Made by a program: the position numbers and the translations under genes. From an uncultured Pseudomonadota bacterium (GTDB lineage: Bacteria > Myxococcota_A > UBA796 > GCA-2862545): 64,000 nt of DNA. The notes under the pieces are model-generated. The model saw only the letters and a program-made list of their open reading frames with translations, was not told the origin of the DNA and ran no database searches. This document shows positions 51,979-60,873 of the stretch, piece after piece (position 1 is the first letter of the stretch; each line of letters starts with the position of its first letter). The stretch lies in the NCBI GenBank assembly GCA_913061235.1, contig CAJXTB010000014.1, positions 1 through 64,000 on the forward strand, in the 5' to 3' direction.

Positions 51979-54075
51979 CTAGGACGCCTCTTGTACGTCG
52001 GTGATGTCATCCGTCGCACGTACCGGAATGCGGACAGCAAACACCGAGCCGCGTCCAACAGACGACGTCACGTCGATATTGCCGCCGTGTGCGCGCACAA
52101 TTCGCTCGCAGATCGCAAGTCCCAACCCGGTTCCGTCGCGCTTTGTGGTGAAGAAGGGGTCGAATAGCTTGCGCTTGTTTTCGGGAGCAATGCCCCCACC
52201 AGTGTCCAGAATCGCAATCTCAATCACCGATTCTGACCGTTTCCGAGTCCGAATAGTGAGAATGCCGCCCTTTGGCATGGCTTGCAGAGCGTTGCGAGCC
52301 AAGTTGAGCAAGACCTGGGTCAAGCGGTCACGGTCCATGCGACTTGCGGGAAGGTCGGGGGCAAGGTCCTCAACAAGCGTGATGATCTCAGGTAGGCCCT
52401 GTGCAGCGACCAGTGCCACGATGTGCGTGGCCAGCGCATTGATGTGGTCGCTGGTCAGATGCAGGGTGTCCGGTCGTGCGTAGTCGAGGAACTGGCGAAC
52501 CACGACATCGAGACGATTGGTCTCGTCCACGATGACCGAGAGCATGTCCGCTGAGTCTCCGTCCAATGCGTCTGCTTGTAGGAACTGGGCGGCACCCTTG
52601 ATGCCGGCCAGTGGATTGCGAATCTCGTGCGCTAGACCTGCGGCCATCGCACCCAATGCTGCGAGACGCTGTTGCTCTTCCAATGCCTGGAATCCGCGAA
52701 TATTGGTGAGTACGGTACTGGCGACGGTCAACATCTCTCTTAGGCGCAGGATCTCTTCGCTTGAGAACCCGTCGGACCATGCTTCTGGACGCAACGCCAG
52801 CCAACCGAGGACCAGTCCCGAACGTGCGCGCATGGGGAGGATGACGTCGGCATGCATGGCGTCCATCAGCGGTAGTCGGTCTTGAAGGGGATCGATCCGA
52901 CGGTGCTGCATGGCGCCGCGCAGGTAGACCGGTGTGTTCTGGTCGAAGCCTTCCGAGAACGGCCCGGCGGCAACGGCGGCCATTGGCGGTGAGTCGGAGT
53001 CGCCACGATGAGCGACGCACGCGAACGCGTCTAAGGTTCGGTCCCACAAGTACAGCGACGCAATGGGGACACGGCCAGTGGAGTGCAGTCGTCCTAGCAA
53101 AGTATCGGCGAGGGAGCGCACTGCGACCGTCGTAGGCAGTTCATTCGCCAGCGTGTCCAGGGCCTCTTGTAGCTGCTGGCCACGACGGTTGAACATGCGA
53201 TGGCTGGCCCACTGAATGGTGTCGCGAACGCCGTCGTAGCCGGCGAGGAACATTAGGGACGCCAGGAAGATCTGGAAGGTACCGTGCAGGGGGTAGTCGG
53301 TGAAGGTGCCGATCCACATCACGGTTACACCGTCGACAATCACCAATAGGGCGGCCGACGTGACCAAGGCGATGAGGCGGCTGAACACTTCGTTGAGGTC
53401 GAGCAGCCGGTAGAAGACGAGCGCTTGGTACATGAAGTACAGGGCGATACCCGTCAACAAGGCTGAGAACGGGGGCAATGCCCCTTGAAGCACCACACCG
53501 CGACTGGTGACGGGAATGCCCGACATGTCGATTGGCGCGGCCACATTGCGAGCCAGTTGTTCCAGCAACGCGAACACCACAGCACCGAGTGTGATGGCGA
53601 TAAGGTAGCGTAAGCGCGTCTTTTCGACGCTTAGCTCTGCATCTTCGTGCGCCTGCCACAGCCGCATGATGACTAGGGCAAACGAGCCGAAGGTGAACAG
53701 GCCTGCAGCCACTTCAGCGGGAGACGAACGGGGGACGTCCTGACTAAAAGCGGCGTGGATGCCGACCAATACGGGCATGAGAATTGCCGTGGTGACGAAC
53801 AACACGCCGACCAAGCGGTGCGGCTTTCCTGCGAAGATGCGGTCGACTGTCCACAAGGCGAACGGGGGAACACACATCCCCATGGCCATGTACAGCAGGC
53901 GAAGCCCCGCCAGGCCAGGCAACAAAGACAGTCCAAATGCAGCATATGCAATGCCGACGGTCAGGCACAGACCGAAAAAGGCGATGCGTGATGTGTCGCG
54001 CTGATCGGGCAGCCATCCTCGAACACCCAAGACAATGCTGAGCACGCCGACAATCAAGTACAGCAGTGCGGTCAT
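51979..54075 (-). CDS. Membrane sensor histidine kinase with GAF domain
   Basis: Protein of 698 residues. About eight transmembrane segments occupy residues 1-290 in the manner of 7TM-type sensor domains. A GAF-like region spans about 320-450 (VPIASLYLWDRTLDAFACV; DVILPMRARSGLVLGWLAL). The kinase core has H-box LAHEIRNPLAGIKGA, N-box LNLARNALQ, DTGGGI and GTGLGLAICERI, all intact. No receiver gene is adjacent, so it is an orphan kinase here. It is divergent from selA across 74 bp. Confidence 0.93.
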   Translation of the reverse strand: MTALLYLIVGVLSIVLGVRGWLPDQRDTSRIAFFGLCLTVGIAYAAFGLSLLPGLAGLRLLYMAMGMCVPPFALWTVDRIFAGKPHRLVGVLFVTTAILMPVLVGIHAAFSQDVPRSSPAEVAAGLFTFGSFALVIMRLWQAHEDAELSVEKTRLRYLIAITLGAVVFALLEQLARNVAAPIDMSGIPVTSRGVVLQGALPPFSALLTGIALYFMYQALVFYRLLDLNEVFSRLIALVTSAALLVIVDGVTVMWIGTFTDYPLHGTFQIFLASLMFLAGYDGVRDTIQWASHRMFNRRGQQLQEALDTLANELPTTVAVRSLADTLLGRLHSTGRVPIASLYLWDRTLDAFACVAHRGDSDSPPMAAVAAGPFSEGFDQNTPVYLRGAMQHRRIDPLQDRLPLMDAMHADVILPMRARSGLVLGWLALRPEAWSDGFSSEEILRLREMLTVASTVLTNIRGFQALEEQQRLAALGAMAAGLAHEIRNPLAGIKGAAQFLQADALDGDSADMLSVIVDETNRLDVVVRQFLDYARPDTLHLTSDHINALATHIVALVAAQGLPEIITLVEDLAPDLPASRMDRDRLTQVLLNLARNALQAMPKGGILTIRTRKRSESVIEIAILDTGGGIAPENKRKLFDPFFTTKRDGTGLGLAICERIVRAHGGNIDVTSSVGRGSVFAVRIPVRATDDITDVQEAS

Positions 54076-54149
54076 GACGGGCTCCGGAAGACGGGGGACA
54101 ACCCGTATCTCACTACACCCGGACGCAGGCAGTTGGGATAGGCGATGGC

Positions 54150-55502
54150 ATGCCTGTTTCCTTTCGCGACCTGCCCGCTATTCACGCTGTTCTGGCCGAC
54201 TCCAAGGTCACAGCACTTCCTGCACGCTTGGCGACCACGGTGACCCGTGAGGTGCTGGATGAGCTTCGTGACGCGATTCGGGCCGGAACGCTGTCCGAGC
54301 TCCCCAATGTCGCCGGAGTCGTCGCTGAGCGTGCTACCCAGCTACTCAGCGGGCGAATGCGTCCCGTCCTCAACGCGACGGGTGTGGTCATTCATACCAA
54401 CCTGGGACGCGCACCCTGGTCTCAGCAGGCGATTGACGCCGCGGCTCGCGCGAGTGGGTACTGCAACCTGGAGATGTCTCTGGACACTGGGAAGCGTGGT
54501 GGGCGGACCGAAGGGGTACGCCGGCTCGTGTGTGCGCTGACGGGCGCAGAGGACGCCGTCGTCGTCAACAACTGTGCTGCGGCGCTCCTACTGTCCCTCA
54601 CAGCCCTCGCACACGGTCGAGAGGTCCTCGCGAGTCGGGGTGAGCTGGTGGAGATTGGTGGCAGCTTTCGCGTTCCTGACATTGTTCAAGCCGGAGGGGC
54701 AACCCTTGTACCGGTGGGGACAACCAACCGGACTCGGGTGGGGGACTTTGAGGCGTCGGCATCTGAGGCGACTGCTGTTCTGTTGACCGTTCACCCATCG
54801 AATTTTCGAATTGTGGGATTCACGGAGACCGCGGACCGTGTGCAGCGGACCGAGCTGGCGCAGCGGTTGGGCATTCTGCATGTCGAAGATGTGGGCTCCG
54901 GCAGTTGGGATCAGGCGAACGGTGAGCCGGGTGTTCGCGATGCCGTTGCTGCCGGCGTGGACGTGGTTGTGTTCAGTGGTGACAAGCTGTTGGGTGGACC
55001 GCAGTGCGGTTTTGCTGTGGGGTCCCATTCGGCCATTCGGCGTCTTCGTCGGCACCCGATGTACCGAGCCATGCGACTAGACAAGACGCTGATTGCTGCG
55101 TGTGAGGCGACTCTTGCCCTTGCGATTGCCGGAGAAGACACACCCGTAGACACCATGTTGACGCTTCAGCCCGATGAGCTGGGCGCACGGGCGTTGAAGC
55201 TCGCGGCACTGTTGGAGGCGCAGGGAGTCTCGGTGTCGGTGACAGATGTACAGAGCGCTGTTGGGGGAGGTGCAATGCCCGGACTCGGCTTGCCATCCAA
55301 GGCCTGTCGGGTGTCATGTGAGGCGGTAGATGGCGTCATTCGTCGACTGCGGTTGGGCTCACCAGCGGTGCTGGCGCGCATCATCGATGATGCCTTGGTT
55401 CTCGATGTGCGGACTTTGCCCGATTCTGCGCTCGCTGAGGTCGCTAAGCGGGTGGCAGGCGCGGTCGGTAGGAGCTACAGCGGTGAACGCCCACCGATGT
55501 AA
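54150..55502 (+). CDS. selA: L-seryl-tRNA(Sec) selenium transferase
   Basis: PLP enzyme of 450 residues that converts seryl-tRNA(Sec) to selenocysteyl-tRNA(Sec). The N-terminal helix bundle (ILPAIHAVL-like region and LATTVTREVLDELR) and INATGVVIHTNLGRAPW are typical. The PLP lysine lies in VFSGDKLLGGPQ. The length matches the family (about 460). The presence of SelA implies that the organism makes selenoproteins. Neither selB nor tRNA-Sec follows, and the oxidoreductase at 7257 has no Sec codon. It is followed by 11 bp and then the J-domain/HTH gene. Confidence 0.95.
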   Translation: MPVSFRDLPAIHAVLADSKVTALPARLATTVTREVLDELRDAIRAGTLSELPNVAGVVAERATQLLSGRMRPVLNATGVVIHTNLGRAPWSQQAIDAAARASGYCNLEMSLDTGKRGGRTEGVRRLVCALTGAEDAVVVNNCAAALLLSLTALAHGREVLASRGELVEIGGSFRVPDIVQAGGATLVPVGTTNRTRVGDFEASASEATAVLLTVHPSNFRIVGFTETADRVQRTELAQRLGILHVEDVGSGSWDQANGEPGVRDAVAAGVDVVVFSGDKLLGGPQCGFAVGSHSAIRRLRRHPMYRAMRLDKTLIAACEATLALAIAGEDTPVDTMLTLQPDELGARALKLAALLEAQGVSVSVTDVQSAVGGGAMPGLGLPSKACRVSCEAVDGVIRRLRLGSPAVLARIIDDALVLDVRTLPDSALAEVAKRVAGAVGRSYSGERPPM

Positions 55503-55513
55503 GGCCGCATCCA

Positions 55514-56404
55514 ATGACTCGTGGATTTTACGACCAGCTCGGTGTCGAGCCGAACGCAACCCCGGAAGCTATCCGGGAAGCCTACCTGCGCCTTGTGACG
55601 CAGTTCCGCCGCCGGCGGCAAGCGCTGATTGACCGTGGGGGAGATCCGGACCGCCTTGAGCTGGCGCGCAACCAAGCGGACGAGAGCTACGCGGTGTTGT
55701 CCGATCCGGAGCGTCGTCGCCGCTATGACGCCCTGCTTTCTCTGCTTGAGTCTGGCATTCCAGAGGATGAAGACGAACTGTGGGACGAAGTTGAGGGCGC
55801 TATCGTGTCCGAAGCAGTCGTCGCGGCTGTGGAGTTGCTTCAGTTCACAACGGACATTGTGCTGGAGGGCTACCCGGCGCCGCCCAGCCTTGTTCCGGCT
55901 CCGCCTGCGCAGCCTGTTCCGCTCACGTCCTCTGTGGTCGTGGAGCTGCCAACATCTGGTCGCCCCACGCTGACATCACCGCCTTCGTTGCGTGTTGTAG
56001 ACGGTGCCAATCAGGGGGCTCCCGTCATTGTGATGCCCACCATGCATCAACCCGCGATTACAATGCCAGCGCCGCGTCTGGTCCAGGCGACCACACCAGC
56101 GCCTCCGCCGGCACCTCCCGAGCCACAGTACCCACCGGGGCCTCCGGGCATCTTCCTACGGCTAGGACCCACTGGAACAATGCTGGCCGCAGTACGCGAG
56201 CACAAGGATCTGTCTCTGGCAGACCTCTCCGAGCAGACTCGCATTGCCGTCCGTTTCCTGCAGGCCATCGAAGAAGAGGCGTTTGACCGGCTTCCTTCCG
56301 CGACCTTTGTTCGAGGATATGTCCGGGAGATGGCCACTCTCATGGAGCTTGACGAAGACGAGGTCGTTGAGGGGTACATGGAGCGCTTTCACGGTGCGCG
56401 CTAG
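55514..56404 (+). CDS. J-like domain fused to RodZ-type HTH domain
   Basis: Protein of 296 residues. Residues 3-75 follow a DnaJ domain (FYDQLGVEPNATPEAIREAY, then YAVLSDPERRRRYDAL), but the HPD tripeptide needed to stimulate DnaK is replaced by Arg residues (FRRRR), so it should not act as a normal co-chaperone. A Pro-rich linker of about 100 residues follows. Residues about 222-292 match the cytoplasmic HTH domain of RodZ-like proteins (MLAAVREHKDLSLADLSEQT; FLQAIEEEAFDRLP; TFVRGYVREMATLM). No transmembrane helix follows, unlike RodZ. It sits between selA and an RNA pseudouridine synthase. Confidence 0.8.
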   Translation: MTRGFYDQLGVEPNATPEAIREAYLRLVTQFRRRRQALIDRGGDPDRLELARNQADESYAVLSDPERRRRYDALLSLLESGIPEDEDELWDEVEGAIVSEAVVAAVELLQFTTDIVLEGYPAPPSLVPAPPAQPVPLTSSVVVELPTSGRPTLTSPPSLRVVDGANQGAPVIVMPTMHQPAITMPAPRLVQATTPAPPPAPPEPQYPPGPPGIFLRLGPTGTMLAAVREHKDLSLADLSEQTRIAVRFLQAIEEEAFDRLPSATFVRGYVREMATLMELDEDEVVEGYMERFHGAR

Positions 56405-56407
56405 CTC

Positions 56408-57367
56408 GTGACCACTCGCTATGAAGCGTTGGTGTCGGCCAAAGGTCGGTTGGACGCTGTGGTTGCGGCGAGTGTTCCTGACTTGTCGCGGTCCCGTGCG
56501 GCCGCCTTGGTGAAACAGGGAGCGGTCTGCGTAGACGGCCAAGTGGTCTCACGGGTGTCCACCGCTGTCGTGGTTGGCAGCCTGCTTGTCGTGGACGTTC
56601 CGGATGCGGTCGCGGACAAGGCCGTCGCTCAAGACCTGCCCCTGGACATTGTCTACCAAGACGACGACATGGCCATCATCAATAAGGCTGCTGGCATGGT
56701 GGTTCATCCGGCCGCCGGCCATCCTGATGGGACCTTGGTGAACGCGCTTCTGCATCATCTGGACGGTCTGTCGGGCATTGGCGGCGTGGCACGACCGGGC
56801 ATTGTGCATCGACTCGACCGGGGTACGAGCGGATTGTTGGTGGTCGCAAAGCATGATGTGGCCCACCACGGACTCGCTGCCCAGTTTGCCGACCACAGTG
56901 CGAACCGTCGATACTGGGCGTTGTGCCAAGGGGTTCCGAAGGTGGCTTCGGGTACGGTGCGAACACACGTTGCCCGGCATCCGAGAGACCGTGTTCGCTG
57001 GGCATCCACGGACGGTCAGAGCGGAAAGCTGGCGGTGACGCACTGGGAGCGTCTAGACGTAGCCGGGGAGATTTGTTTGATTGGCTGTCGGCTGGAGACG
57101 GGCCGGACGCATCAAGTCCGGATCCACATGACCGAGAGCGGCTGGCCGCTGCTGGGAGACCCTGTCTACAAGCGCAAGGGGCGACGCCTTCCTGCATCGA
57201 TACGTGAGCTCGTAGCTCCCAATCGTCCGCTACTGCATGCGTGGCGACTGGCGCTGACCCATCCGATTTCTGGGGAACCGTTGGTGTTCACCGCAGAACC
57301 GCCCCCCGACTACCAAGCGACGCTCGATGCCTTGGGCATCGAGCGTCGAGTGAAAGCGAACGGGTGA
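56408..57367 (+). CDS. RluD-family pseudouridine synthase
   Basis: Protein of 319 residues from a GTG at 56408. Residues about 10-75 form an S4 RNA-binding domain (LDAVVAASVPDLSRSRAAALVKQGAVCVDG). The synthase core has VVHPAAGHPDGTLVNALLHH and the catalytic motif HRLDRGTSGLLVVAK with the active Asp, then LETGRTHQVRIHM. It isomerises uridine in large-subunit rRNA; RluD itself modifies the helix 69 region. The target here cannot be read from sequence. It is three bases from the previous stop, so it is likely cotranscribed with selA. Confidence 0.92.
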   Translation: MTTRYEALVSAKGRLDAVVAASVPDLSRSRAAALVKQGAVCVDGQVVSRVSTAVVVGSLLVVDVPDAVADKAVAQDLPLDIVYQDDDMAIINKAAGMVVHPAAGHPDGTLVNALLHHLDGLSGIGGVARPGIVHRLDRGTSGLLVVAKHDVAHHGLAAQFADHSANRRYWALCQGVPKVASGTVRTHVARHPRDRVRWASTDGQSGKLAVTHWERLDVAGEICLIGCRLETGRTHQVRIHMTESGWPLLGDPVYKRKGRRLPASIRELVAPNRPLLHAWRLALTHPISGEPLVFTAEPPPDYQATLDALGIERRVKANG

Positions 57368-57388
57368 GCCAACACGGACGGTTGGCTC
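57366..57388. terminator. Possible terminator hairpin between convergent genes
   Basis: GAGCCAAC at 57366-57373 pairs with 57381-57388 across a seven-base loop, just at the end of the pseudouridine synthase gene and before the opposing stop at 57396. There is no clear T run, so activity is uncertain. Confidence 0.45.
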
Positions 57389-57395
57389 TACTGGG

Positions 57396-58166
57396 CTAGC
57401 GGCAGTTCGGTCCGCCAGGAACCAAGTTCGGGTCGAAGACGAGGTCGTCTTCGGCTTCTGCACGGTCTACGGTCAGCAGCACGTCTAGACAGAGCATTGC
57501 GCCGTCTGGACAGGCGGTGCAGCTGGCACCGAAGATGCCCAAGGTGGCACAGACGTCGATGTCTGTGATGCCTGCGAAGTCGCGGGTGTCCAGGCGGCCA
57601 GCAATGCTGATGTCCGTGATGGCGTCTCCATCCTCAACGAACGTCGCTTGGATGTTCGCGTTGGTGATGTCGACGTCTTGGCCTTGGACCGGGAAGGTCA
57701 AGGTTGTTGGGCCAACGTTGAACAACGGGTTGGTCGTGAAGCTCTGCTCGCCGAAGCTGAACACGTCCTGGCAGGTGTCCTGTTCGACGCCTGTAGAACC
57801 CGTGACTCCGAGAGCGCCGACGGCTGCGATGGTCTCAGCCTGTGCGTCTGCATCTTCAATGTGCAGCAGGATGTACTCAACGGGGATTTGGCCGCTGATC
57901 AGGCTTGCACCTGCGGGGGCTACCCAGGTCACATCGTCGTAGTCGATGGCGTAGGTCCGGTTTTCGAGGCCGTCAGATGTGATGGGGTCACCGAAATCGC
58001 CTTCGGTGTCGCCGTCGCCGTCGGCGTCTGTGTCCGTCTCGGCTTCGGTGTCCGCGTCGGTTCCCTGGACGGCGTCAGTGTCGCTGTCATTTAGGGCGGT
58101 GTCTTCGTCGATACCGGGGTCCGCGCAGGCAGCGGCGAGTAGCAACAAAACAGAAAGATGGCGCAT
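57396..58166 (-). CDS. Lipoprotein with Asp/Thr-rich tether (paralogue of 58347-59489)
   Basis: Protein of 256 residues with signal MRHLSVLLLLAAAC. A tether of about 45 acidic residues (DSDTDAVQGTDADTEAETD) leads to a domain homologous to the one in the next gene: RTYAIDYDD, SFTTNPLFNVGPTTLTFP and IAGRLDTRDF. Two Cys pairs lie near the C terminus. No known family; the two genes appear to define a small lineage-specific group. They are oriented the same way with 180 bp between them. Confidence 0.75.
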   Translation of the reverse strand: MRHLSVLLLLAAACADPGIDEDTALNDSDTDAVQGTDADTEAETDTDADGDGDTEGDFGDPITSDGLENRTYAIDYDDVTWVAPAGASLISGQIPVEYILLHIEDADAQAETIAAVGALGVTGSTGVEQDTCQDVFSFGEQSFTTNPLFNVGPTTLTFPVQGQDVDITNANIQATFVEDGDAITDISIAGRLDTRDFAGITDIDVCATLGIFGASCTACPDGAMLCLDVLLTVDRAEAEDDLVFDPNLVPGGPNCR

Positions 58167-58278
58167 TCAGAACTCCGTACAGGATTCCGGCGCAGTCTAG
58201 CCTCAGGCATGGACATCCGCCGGAATGTCGTGTCTACATTCTGACAAAATGCGGCATTGCAAGGCTGCACAAACGCAA

Positions 58279-58308
58279 GAAGCCGACTCTCGGGAGAGAG
58301 TCGGCTTC
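58279..58308 (-). terminator. Terminator of the 58347-59489 gene
   Basis: A perfect 12-bp stem (58279-58290 with 58297-58308, loop of six) lies 39 bp past the minus-strand stop. Downstream on that strand the sequence is CTTGCGTTTGTG, with only a moderate T content. Confidence 0.6.
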
Positions 58309-58346
58309 GAGAATCGTAGCCCGCGATTACTCGCGGGCGAAGCGAT

Positions 58347-59489
58347 TTACTGCTGTGCGAGGCAGTCTTCTTCGCCGACGCATGCTGCGATGTCGCAGAT
58401 GTTCGTGGACTCGGCAGGTGCCGTTGCTTCGTCGGCTGGAGCGTGCTGCGGATCAACGATAGCGCCAGTGACTTGCTCAGCTTGCAGGCTGTCTACGAGC
58501 AGGGTCAGGCAGAAGTCGCCTGTGCCGCCTTCGCAGGCCTGACAAGCAACGCCGATCTGACCAGCGAGGTCACAGATGGCGTCTTCGTCACAGCAATCTG
58601 CTGTGTCGTCAGCGGAGTCACAGCCAGGGTCGACGTCGGTGTCACAGCAGCGTGGTGCGCCTGGGTCACAGTTGTCGTCTGCGTTCAGCAGGGGAACCAG
58701 CGGACGGGTGTCGATGACGCCGGCCAAGGTTGCACCAGCGATGAACGTGCCGTCTGGGGAGAAGGCGCCGCTGATCTCGAGGTCTTCGATGGTGACGGTG
58801 AAGCCAGCAACCGACAACGAGGTCGTCTCAGGTCCAACCTGGAAGAACGGGTTGGCGGTGAAGGATGCTTCCGGGAAAGCGATGGTGGGGTCGCATTCGC
58901 CCTGTGCGGGGGGCGAGCCGCCGTCACCAATGGCGCCGATGAGCTGAATGTTGTCAGCACCGACGGACTGCACGCCGATCAAGATTTCTTGGTCGATGAA
59001 GTCACCGAGGATGGAACCAATGCCTTGTGGCTCGACGAAGCGGCCGCTGGCGAGGTCCAAGCTGTAGGTGTTGTCTTCGATGTCGCCACCGGTGATGGCT
59101 GAGCCGACCGACGAGGTGGTGAAGGTCGTGGTGGGAGCGCCACACGAGTAATCAACCGTGACGGTGTACTCGGTGCTCGGGGTGAGAGCGTTCGTTGGGT
59201 TGAATGTGATGGTGTCGCCATTCACAGTCGAAGTACCGGCAACGTCGCCGTCTGGACCCGTAAGGGTGATGGAAGCGCCTGTTTCTTCGTCGTCCAACTT
59301 CACGTCAACGCTGGTGCGGAAGAAGGCGTTTGCCTCACCGTTTTCCGGGAAGACTTCGTCGATTGAGTTTTCGCAGGTATCACCGGAGTCGGTGTCGCAA
59401 TCCTCAACTTCGGGATCACAGTCCTTGCCATCACAAGCAACAGAAAAAAGGCCGGCGGTGATTGCCATCAGGGCAGCGTAGCGGTTCAT
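58347..59489 (-). CDS. Larger lipoprotein paralogue with Ig-like domain and Cys-rich end
   Basis: Protein of 380 residues with signal ending LFSVAC, preceded by GGAGGAG. Residues about 45-125 are a bacterial Ig-like domain (TSVDVKLDDEETGASITLTG; ALTPSTEYTVTVDYSC). Residues about 135-260 match the paralogous lipoprotein at 57396 (NTYSLDLASGRF, SFTANPFFQVGPETTSLSV, VIDTRPLVP). The C-terminal 110 residues hold about 14 cysteines (APRCCDTDVDPGCDSADD). This is the fuller version of the family. Function unknown; likely surface-located. Confidence 0.78.
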   Translation of the reverse strand: MNRYAALMAITAGLFSVACDGKDCDPEVEDCDTDSGDTCENSIDEVFPENGEANAFFRTSVDVKLDDEETGASITLTGPDGDVAGTSTVNGDTITFNPTNALTPSTEYTVTVDYSCGAPTTTFTTSSVGSAITGGDIEDNTYSLDLASGRFVEPQGIGSILGDFIDQEILIGVQSVGADNIQLIGAIGDGGSPPAQGECDPTIAFPEASFTANPFFQVGPETTSLSVAGFTVTIEDLEISGAFSPDGTFIAGATLAGVIDTRPLVPLLNADDNCDPGAPRCCDTDVDPGCDSADDTADCCDEDAICDLAGQIGVACQACEGGTGDFCLTLLVDSLQAEQVTGAIVDPQHAPADEATAPAESTNICDIAACVGEEDCLAQQ

Positions 59490-59620
59490 AAAGGGTCTCC
59501 TCCAAAAGGTCGCGTCTCGCGAGGGCCGTCAATACCCGACCACACCCGTAGGTGTCAACGCCTGTCGCGCGCCAAACTGCCTGTTCCGACCCGAATTGTG
59601 GACTGAGTCGCTACCCGTCT

Positions 59621-60445
59621 CTACATGCCGGGGCCGCCGCCAGCGCCACTGGGCAGGCGGTAGGGCCGCACAAAGATCTCTTCTTCGGGAGGACGCCCGG
59701 GCTTCTTGGCCAACCGGCGGTCCAATCGACCCAGCTCGGTAGAATCTGGGAATGCAGTCGCCAATCGCTCGCGAGTCTCTTGCGCCTCATCGATCCGGCC
59801 AAACTCCCAGTAGGCGATTCCGGCAAGCATCAGCGCTTCAGGGACGTGGTTGCTCTCGGGCTGGGTCTGAAGAACCGTCTCTGCGCGACGGCGGACAGCA
59901 AGCCACTTGCCTTCGCGCTGGTAGAACCGAGCAATGCTCAACTCTTTCGCGGCGATACGGTCCCTGCTGCGCTGAAGCAACACAGTGACTTCTTCCCGAT
60001 GTTCCGAGTCCGGAAAGCGAGTATCGAAGCCAGTCCAGGTGTTGATGGCCTGCCAGGTAGGGGTCTGGTCACGCTGGGCGGTCTTGGGCGAACGCTTGTA
60101 GATCGACAGCCCAGTCCGGTAGACGACGTAGTCCATCTGCTCACTGCGCGGATGTAGTCGAGCGAAGTCCTCATACGCGAGTCGCGCTTGCTCGAATTCC
60201 CGTTGGCGGAAGTACACATCAGCGACCGCGAGCTCTGCGCGAAGCGACACCGGGTCGTCACGGTGGAAGTTGCGCAGATGGTTGAAAACCTGGAGTGCGC
60301 GGTCTGCGTATCCGCGACGCAGCTGGCGCTCGCCGTACTCATACTGCTCGGCTGGGGAGAGGTCTTTCCAGCGGTCTGCGGCTTCGGCGCTCGTAGAAAG
60401 CCCGAGGGAGACGACCGTCAGTAGTAGAAAAACCCAGCGATTCAC
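59621..60445 (-). CDS. BamD-like tetratricopeptide outer-membrane assembly protein
   Basis: Protein of 274 residues from a GTG at 60445 with GGAGG four bases upstream. After an N-terminal signal (VFLLLTVVSLGLSTSAEA) the sequence forms about five TPR-like helix pairs in the manner of BamD/YfiO: EQYEYGERQLRRGYADRALQVF, VADVYFRQREFEQARLAYEDF, and SIARFYQREGKWLAVRRRAETVL. BamD works in the BAM complex that inserts outer-membrane proteins. Unlike the usual BamD, it has no lipobox Cys, so membrane anchoring would differ. Other TPR lipoprotein-assembly proteins are possible. Confidence 0.8.
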   Translation of the reverse strand: MNRWVFLLLTVVSLGLSTSAEAADRWKDLSPAEQYEYGERQLRRGYADRALQVFNHLRNFHRDDPVSLRAELAVADVYFRQREFEQARLAYEDFARLHPRSEQMDYVVYRTGLSIYKRSPKTAQRDQTPTWQAINTWTGFDTRFPDSEHREEVTVLLQRSRDRIAAKELSIARFYQREGKWLAVRRRAETVLQTQPESNHVPEALMLAGIAYWEFGRIDEAQETRERLATAFPDSTELGRLDRRLAKKPGRPPEEEIFVRPYRLPSGAGGGPGM

Positions 60446-60550
60446 GCGGCCTCCAAGAGCCACCGCGTAGCTCGTTTGTGTCTGCAAGCAACGCGGGACC
60501 TTGCCATCCAACCACGGTACCCCTATCTTCCACCGCCCGTGGAGGTTTGT

Positions 60551-60814
60551 ATGTCCGAGGCCCTGCCTGTCAGCTTCAGTTCGTTCATCGTGTCGCTCGC
60601 GTCATCTGCTATGGTTCACCTTGGCGAGACCCCGGATCCAGAGAGCGGAAAGACCATCATTCATCTTCCGTTGGCTCGCAACAGCATCGATCTGATTGCC
60701 ATGCTGAAAGAGCGAACGAAGGGCAATTTGAGTGATGACGAGACCAAGCTCGTCGAGACTCTTCTGTACGACCTGCGCATGCGGTTCGTCAACGCGCAGA
60801 AAGCGGCCAAATAA
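60551..60814 (+). CDS. DUF1844 family protein
   Basis: Protein of 87 residues from the ATG at 60551 with GGAGG before it. It matches DUF1844: FSSFIVSLASSAMVHLGETP, ARNSIDLIAMLKERTKGNL and ETLLYDLRMRFV, a helical protein common in Deltaproteobacteria and Planctomycetes with no assigned role. The gene stands alone, divergent from the BamD-like gene. Confidence 0.9.
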   Translation: MSEALPVSFSSFIVSLASSAMVHLGETPDPESGKTIIHLPLARNSIDLIAMLKERTKGNLSDDETKLVETLLYDLRMRFVNAQKAAK

Positions 60815-60873
60815 ACGCAGGAAACCCCGGAGACGCTAGGTCACCAGGGTTGCTTGTCGTCCGAGGCCACCCG

